From Lentibacillus juripiscarius JCM 12147 (lineage in GTDB: Bacteria > Bacillota > Bacilli > Bacillales_D > Amphibacillaceae), in assembly GCA_001311805.1 (NCBI GenBank), contig BBCA01000035.1, forward strand, positions 1 to 31,976: a DNA stretch of 31,976 nt. The letters run 5' to 3'. Within the stretch, counting starts at the first letter, position 1, and the number at the start of each line of letters is the position of its first letter. Position numbers and translations under genes: made by a program. Positions 27,810 through 31,976 of this stretch are shown one piece after another. The notes beneath the pieces were generated by a model. That model was not told the DNA's origin. It was given only the letters and a program-made list of their open reading frames with translations, and searched no databases.

Positions 27810-27848
27810 TACACACAGTGTAGTATGCGCCTATTTGTTTATATTATA
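27810..27848 (-). promoter_or_regulatory. ymfF leader: TATAAT box and a small palindrome
   Basis: A TATAAT box lies at 27843-27848 on the minus strand with no good -35. Downstream, TACACTGTGTGTA (27822-27810) is a near-perfect palindrome in the leader and could be an operator; no regulator can be named. Confidence 0.35.
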
Positions 27849-27910
27849 GTCAGAAAGCTTGGCTTAACACCAGTAATTCATAATGAAACCAAGATGCCGG
27901 ATAGGAAAAC

Positions 27911-27946
27911 AAAAAGCCTGAGCCGCTTATCCATGCAGCTCAGGCC
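27911..27946 (-). terminator. Intrinsic terminator after nupQ
   Basis: GCCTGAGCTGC and GCGGCTCAGGC pair around an 8-nt loop with one mismatch, followed by TTTTTG on the minus strand, 15 bp after the nupQ stop. It separates the transporter from ymfF. Confidence 0.85.
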
Positions 27947-27960
27947 AGTTAGAAGTACTA

Positions 27961-28920
27961 TTATCTTGTTCCTTTAATATACGGTTCACCATTTGCCCGT
28001 GGCGCTTCCGCCCGGCCGATAAAGCCGGCAAGAGCCAGAATGGTCAGTACATACGGTGCAATCAGCAGGAATACTTGCGGTACGTCCTCCAGAACAGGGA
28101 CACCACCGCTAATGACACTGAGACTTTGGGCAAAACCGAAAAACAAAGCAGCTCCCATTGCCCCTAATCGGATGCCATTTTCCAAAAATGACTGCGGCCA
28201 GTGACATAAATCCTTGTCCAACAATGGTCGCATGCGAAAAATTTAGCGCAATGGTCAGCGCGAAGACAGAACCGCCCAAACCTCCAAGCGCACCGGAGAG
28301 AATAACGGCAATATAGCGCATTTTGTAAACACCGATTCCATTCGTATCAGCCGCCATTGGATGTTCCCCAACAGAACGGAGCCGCAGACCAAACGGGGTT
28401 TTATAAAGGACGAACCAGGCGACAAAGGCCAGAATAATCGCTATATAAGATGTCCAGTAGACGCCCTGGAAAAATATTTCACCGATTGCTGGTATTTTAG
28501 AAAGAAGCGGTATATCCACAGTGAAAAACTGGTGGGATACCATATCTGTCTGGCCTTTGCCATACCATTGCTTCGTGAGGAATACACCAAGCCCCAGAGC
28601 CAGGAAGTTGATGGCTACACCGCTCACAACCTGGTCCGCCCGAAATGACACTGCAGCAACCGCGTGAATAACAGAGAAAATAGCTGATACAATCATTGCA
28701 GCAATTATCGATAGCCATGGCGCCCAGACACCCAATGCATCACCGAAAGTCAGGTTAAATATAATACCAACAAATGCCCCCATGACCATTAACCCTTCCA
28801 GGCCAATATTTACAACACCTGATCGTTCACTGAACACTCCGCCTAAAGCTGTAAATATTAAAGGGGCTGAAAAAATAATGCCGGTGGAATAATTGACTGT
28901 AAGAGATCTACAATTCCCAT
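27961..28920 (-). CDS. nupQ: Nucleoside ABC transporter permease NupQ (YufQ-like) (frameshifted)
   Basis: About 320-residue membrane permease of the BMP/nucleoside branch of ABC importers, partner of NupP and the NupO ATPase; in B. subtilis the system takes up guanosine. It has many hydrophobic helices, the FSERSGVVNIGLEGLMVMGA block typical of these permeases, KTPFGLRLRSVGEHPMAADT with the ATPase-coupling loop, and AALFFGFAQSLSVISGG. Breaks occur near 28885 (T run) and 28165 (AGGGG). The start ATG 28918-28920 follows AAGGAGG. The nupP stop ends next to this ATG. The gene name is by family similarity; substrate specificity cannot be read from sequence. Confidence 0.88.
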
Positions 28921-29966
28921 TTATTTATCCTCCTTTTTAAAGCGAAGTATAACCCAACGGATAATATAGCTAGATGCTACAAAGAAAATAATTAATGCGA
29001 TAATGATATCCACCAGCTCCGTTGGTACACCAGCTTCCGTCGGCATGTTCAGTGCCCCGACTTTCAATGTGCCAAACAAAAAGCAGCCAATACAACACCT
29101 AATGCAGTGTTAGCACCCAAAAGAGCGACTGCAATACCGTCAAAACCTAAATTGTTAAATCCGGATTGCACGGACATATAGCCAAATGTGCCAAGACCTT
29201 CCATCGATCCAGCCAATCCAGCAAAAGCTCCGGCAATAACCATGGATAAAATAATATTGCGTTTCGCACTCATACCGGCATATTTTGAGGCGTGCTGATT
29301 AAAGCCAACCGATCGCAGCTCATATCCAATCGTCGTCCGTTCGATAAGGAACCACATAATAACGGCTGCAAATAAAGCAATAAATATACCGTAATGCATG
29401 CGGGAAAAGTATGTCATATTCTCAAACCATTCCGATGCCAGTGAAGCCGTTCCTGCAACATCAGGTGTTTTGTCCTCATTATCGGAAAGAACGTTCCGGA
29501 CAATGGCATTAGCAGAATACAACGCAGTATAATTCAGCATAATGGTTATAATAACTTCGTGAACCCCTCTGGTTGCCTTGAGAAGGCCCGGGATAAATCC
29601 CCATAATGCACCAGCAGCAGCAGCCGCAAAGAGTGCCAGTGGCAAGTGGATATACATCGGCGCGTCAATTGTCGTGCCGATCCATACAGCAGCAAGCCAG
29701 CCCACGATAACCTGCCCTTCAGCACCAATGTTGAACAGCCCGGTTCTGAAAGCAAAGGCAACTGCAAGACCAGTCAAAATATAAGGCGTCACTTGCCGGA
29801 TGGTTTCGCCAAAATAGTACAAATCTCCAAAGGCACCGTTCCATAGAGCACCATAGCCAGTTATCGGATTGTACCCGAAACCGAGCATAATGAGTGCACC
29901 GGCCAATAAACCGATAAACACCGATATAAGCGGTACTAGTATATTAAATAACTTATTGGAATTCAT
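28921..29966 (-). CDS. nupP: Nucleoside ABC transporter permease NupP (YufP-like) (one frameshift)
   Basis: About 348-residue permease with numerous membrane helices. The family blocks AFRTGLFNIGAEGQVIVGWL, TRGVHEVIITIMLNYTAL, GYELRSVGFNQHASKYAGM and GFDGIAVALLGAN are clear. One break near 29078 (one T too few) cuts the C-terminal helix; corrected, it continues FGTLKVGALNMPTEAG and ends RFKKEDK. The ATG at 29964-29966 overlaps the nupO stop in TGATG, and a GTG one codon earlier is also possible. Its stop directly precedes the nupQ ATG, so nupO-nupP-nupQ are tightly coupled. Confidence 0.9.
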
Positions 29967-31491
29967 CACTCGTCACCTGCCTTCGCTTTGCTGCTTCCTG
30001 CCATCAAGAGACCAAGTTCATTTTCGTCAGTCTCTTCAGGACGAACTTCAGCGACATTTTTCCGTCAAACATGACAGCAATCCGGTCACTTACGTCCAGT
30101 ATCTCATCGAGTTCAAAGGATACCAGAAGAACCGCTTTACCCTTATCCCGCTCTTCAATCAATCGGTTATGAATAAATTCTATCGCTCCAACGTCCAATC
30201 CTCTTGTTGGCTGGGCAGCGATTAGCAAATCCGGGGACCTGTCCACTTCCCGTCCAATAATTGCTTTCTGCTGGTTACCGCCGGACAATGCTCGTGCCTT
30301 CGTATAAGCACTTGGGGTTCGGACGTCATACTCCTCTATCAGTTCATTTGCTTTTCTATAAATCTCTTTGAAATTCAGTGTCTTGTATTTTGAATATGGT
30401 TGTTGATAGTAGGTTTGCAGCACCATATTTTCACCAACCGTATAATCTAGCACCAGACCGTATTTGTGGCGGTCTTGCGGGATGTGCCCTACTCCGCTTT
30501 CGGTGACTTTCCTTGGCGGCAGGTTCGTAATATCTTTATCATTTAATGAAATGGACCCTGACTCGGCCTTTTGCAGTCCGGTGATTGCTTCAATTAATTC
30601 GGACTGACCGTTTCCGTCTACACCTGCAATCCCGACAATCTCTCCAGCCCGCACTTGAAGCTCCATTCCTTTAACCATGTCGACTTTTCGGCTGTCTTTC
30701 ACCACCAGGTTCTGAACGTCCAGCACCGTATGCTGAGGCTGGGCAGGCTGTTTTTCGGTTTCAAAGCTGATATTCCTTCCAACCATTAAAGAGGCCAATT
30801 CGGTCACTGTTGTATTAGCCACATTGACTGTATCAATTCCTTTTCCCTTTCGGATAACTGTACATCGTTCACTGATTTCCATAATTTCTTTCAGTTTATG
30901 TGTAATCAGAATAATAGACTTGCCTTCCGCAATAAGAGAATTCATAATCTCCATTAATTCCGTGATCTCCTGTGGCGTCAAAACCGCTGTGGGTTCATCA
31001 AATATTAACACCTCAGCACCACGATACAGCGTTTTCAGAATTTCAACACGTTGCTGCATGCCAACCGATATATCACGTATTTTTGCAGTGGCATCCACTC
31101 GTAAACCATATTTGTCTGACAGTTCTTGCACTTCTCGTTCTGCTTTTTTGAGGTTGGTCATGCCAAACTTCGTCGGTTCACTGCCAAGAATTATATTTTG
31201 TGTTACCGTGAACGGTTCCACAAGCATAAAGTGCTGATGAACCATGCCGATTCCTAGGTCATTAGCCACATTCGGATCCGTAATATTCACCTTTTCCCCT
31301 TTAACACGAATTTCACCTTTATCGGGCTGGTATAATCCAAAGAGCACATTCATCAAGGTGGATTTCCCGGCACCGTTTTCACCAAGCAGTGCATGGATTT
31401 CACCTTTCTTTAATTGCAGCGTTATGTTGTCGTTTGCCACAACGCCTGGAAATTCTTTACGTATGTTGACCATTTCAATAGCATAATCCAC
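29966..31491 (-). CDS. nupO: Nucleoside ABC transporter ATPase NupO (YufO-like) (one frameshift)
   Basis: About 508-residue duplicated ATPase. The first cassette has Walker A GENGAGKST, the Q-loop in MVHQHFMLVEPFT, signature DISVGMQQRVEI and Walker B LIFDEPTAVL. The second has a degenerate Walker A GVDGNGQSE, HIPQDRHKYGLVLDYT and signature LSGGNQQKAIIGRE. The second site is non-canonical as usual in this sugar/nucleoside subfamily. I chose GTG 31489-31491 because GGGAGTGA lies eight bases upstream; the ATG at 31548 has no ribosome site. One break near 30057 (A run) gives a false end; corrected, the protein ends SSKAKAGDE at 29966. The lipoprotein gene nupN, normally upstream, is not found in the remaining 485 bp. 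Confidence 0.9.
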
Positions 31492-31567
31492 GTATCGGTC
31501 ACTCCCTTTGGTTAAAATAGATTGTTTCTGAGCGTGAGCGAATTTCATAATTCGATATCTGCCTTAA

Positions 31568-31582
31568 AAATACGAACAATAA
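31568..31582. promoter_or_regulatory. Possible PurR box upstream of nupO
   Basis: The plus strand reads AAAATACGAACAATA, similar to the B. subtilis PurBox core CGAACAWT with an AT-rich flank. PurR normally needs two boxes in opposite orientation; only one is visible. It would fit a purine nucleoside transporter but is weak evidence. Confidence 0.25.
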
Positions 31583-31610
31583 GGTTGTTGTCTTTGATTT
31601 CCACTTCAGG

Positions 31611-31925
31611 TGGACGCTTTCACCACCCCGGGTACAAGTGCGACATCTGCTTAAGCTTCCTTTGGTCGCTTTCGCAGTGTCTTCTTTGCCCAGAGCGGCT
31701 GATGAGCCTCCTCATGCTCGTCGTGTTGCAAGCTTTTTCAGTGAGGCAGCACTCCTCGCAGGTCGAAGCGTATTCGTTGGAGCTTTGCTTTGTGCTCGTC
31801 GTGTTGCAAGTGTGGACGTGGATGCTGCACTCCTCGCAGGTCGAAAGCAACTCTTTGAAGTTTTACTTTGGACTAACGCCCCCGCGGGTCTCATCTAGGT
31901 CTCTTATCCCGCAGGAGTTGTCCGC
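31611..31925. repeat. Bacillaceae-type intergenic repeat element
   Basis: The left end GGTGGACGCTTTCACCAC (31610 onward) and the right end CCCGCAGGAGTTGTCCGCC (31908 onward), with CCCGCGGGTCTC at 31881-31892, are the outer halves of the long palindromic repeats common between genes of halotolerant Bacillaceae. Here the halves are separated by about 250 bp that include a tandem duplication. Reading frames across it on both strands are low-complexity Ala/Arg/Leu/Ser-rich sequences and are not credible proteins. No gene is seen in 31492-31976. Confidence 0.5.
31715..31870. repeat. Two tandem 78-bp units
   Basis: Unit 1 (31715-31792) and unit 2 (31793-31870) both start TGCTCGTCGTGTTGCAAG, share GCACTCCTCGCAGGTCGAA in the middle, and end in a CTTTG motif; the segments between differ. 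The period of 78 is a multiple of three, so a translated repeat (ARRVAS...AALLAGR on the plus strand) appears without stops. Confidence 0.75.
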
Positions 31926-31976
31926 CTTCCATTCCAATTTTTGGTCTCGAGACGGCCTCTCAAGACCTTTTCGACC

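Noticed and set aside
31638..31898. Open frames on both strands of 80 or so codons rich in Ala, Arg, Leu and Ser
   Set aside because: They arise from the 78-bp tandem units and palindromic repeat, lack ribosome sites and have no recognisable protein features.
1..31976. CRISPR arrays, tRNA or rRNA genes
   Set aside because: No regularly spaced identical repeats and no cloverleaf or rRNA-like sequence were recognised on either strand.

Overview
The window is a chromosomal stretch from a spore-forming, low-to-mid-GC member of the Bacillaceae. The gene content and order match the Bacillus subtilis recA/mutSL/glnRA neighbourhood: nucleoside ABC transporter, ymfF-ymfH-ymfI-ymfJ-ymfK-rodZ-pgsA-cinA-recA-rny-ymdB-spoVS-miaB-ricA-cotE-mutS-mutL-(dps)-miaA-hfq-spoVK-hflX-ynbB-glnR-glnA. 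All of these genes lie on the minus strand, so the biological order runs from high to low coordinates. Very acidic tails and linkers (CotE, RodZ) and the style of the intergenic repeats suggest a halotolerant genus of the Virgibacillus/Lentibacillus/Oceanobacillus type; this is inference only.

Layout. 1-480: the only plus-strand remnant, the C-terminal end of a tyrosine recombinase interrupted by what looks like the right end (omega-RNA-like hairpins) of an IS200/IS605-type element. 479-2312: glnRA operon with a sigma-A promoter and two GlnR-type operators. 2313-2589: no gene, a long imperfect palindromic intergenic repeat. 2577-6063: spoVK, hflX and ynbB. 6157-7912: dps-miaA-hfq, probably one transcript starting from a promoter in the tail of mutL. 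7918-12396: mutL and mutS. 12443-15408: cotE, ricA, miaB. 15431-15879: an unrecognised small membrane or exported protein, broken over several frames. 15938-19138: spoVS, ymdB, rny. 19169-20286: recA with promoter and SOS box. 20381-27777: cinA, pgsA, rodZ, ymfK, ymfJ, ymfI, ymfH, ymfF. 27911-31491: guanosine-type nucleoside ABC transporter nupQ/nupP/nupO. 31492-31976: no gene; a repeat element containing two 78-bp tandem units.

The most striking property is technical. About 20 conserved genes, many of them essential or near-essential, are each interrupted by one to nine frame changes, and most of those I traced sit in homopolymer runs. Protein similarity continues unbroken on both sides each time. 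The simplest reading is indel errors in an unpolished assembly, not gene decay. I therefore give full-gene spans and list approximate break points.

Functionally the genes cover nitrogen control (glnRA), translation and RNA quality (miaA, miaB, hfq, hflX, rny, the EF-P modification genes ymfI/ymfH/ymfF), DNA repair (mutS, mutL, recA, cinA), envelope (pgsA, rodZ), sporulation and development (spoVS, spoVK, cotE, ricA, ymdB), iron/oxidative stress (dps) and purine nucleoside uptake (nupOPQ). The items most worth a second look are the unrecognised gene at 15477-15879, the inverted repeat over the dps start, the orphan IS605-type end, and the tandem unit at the right edge.
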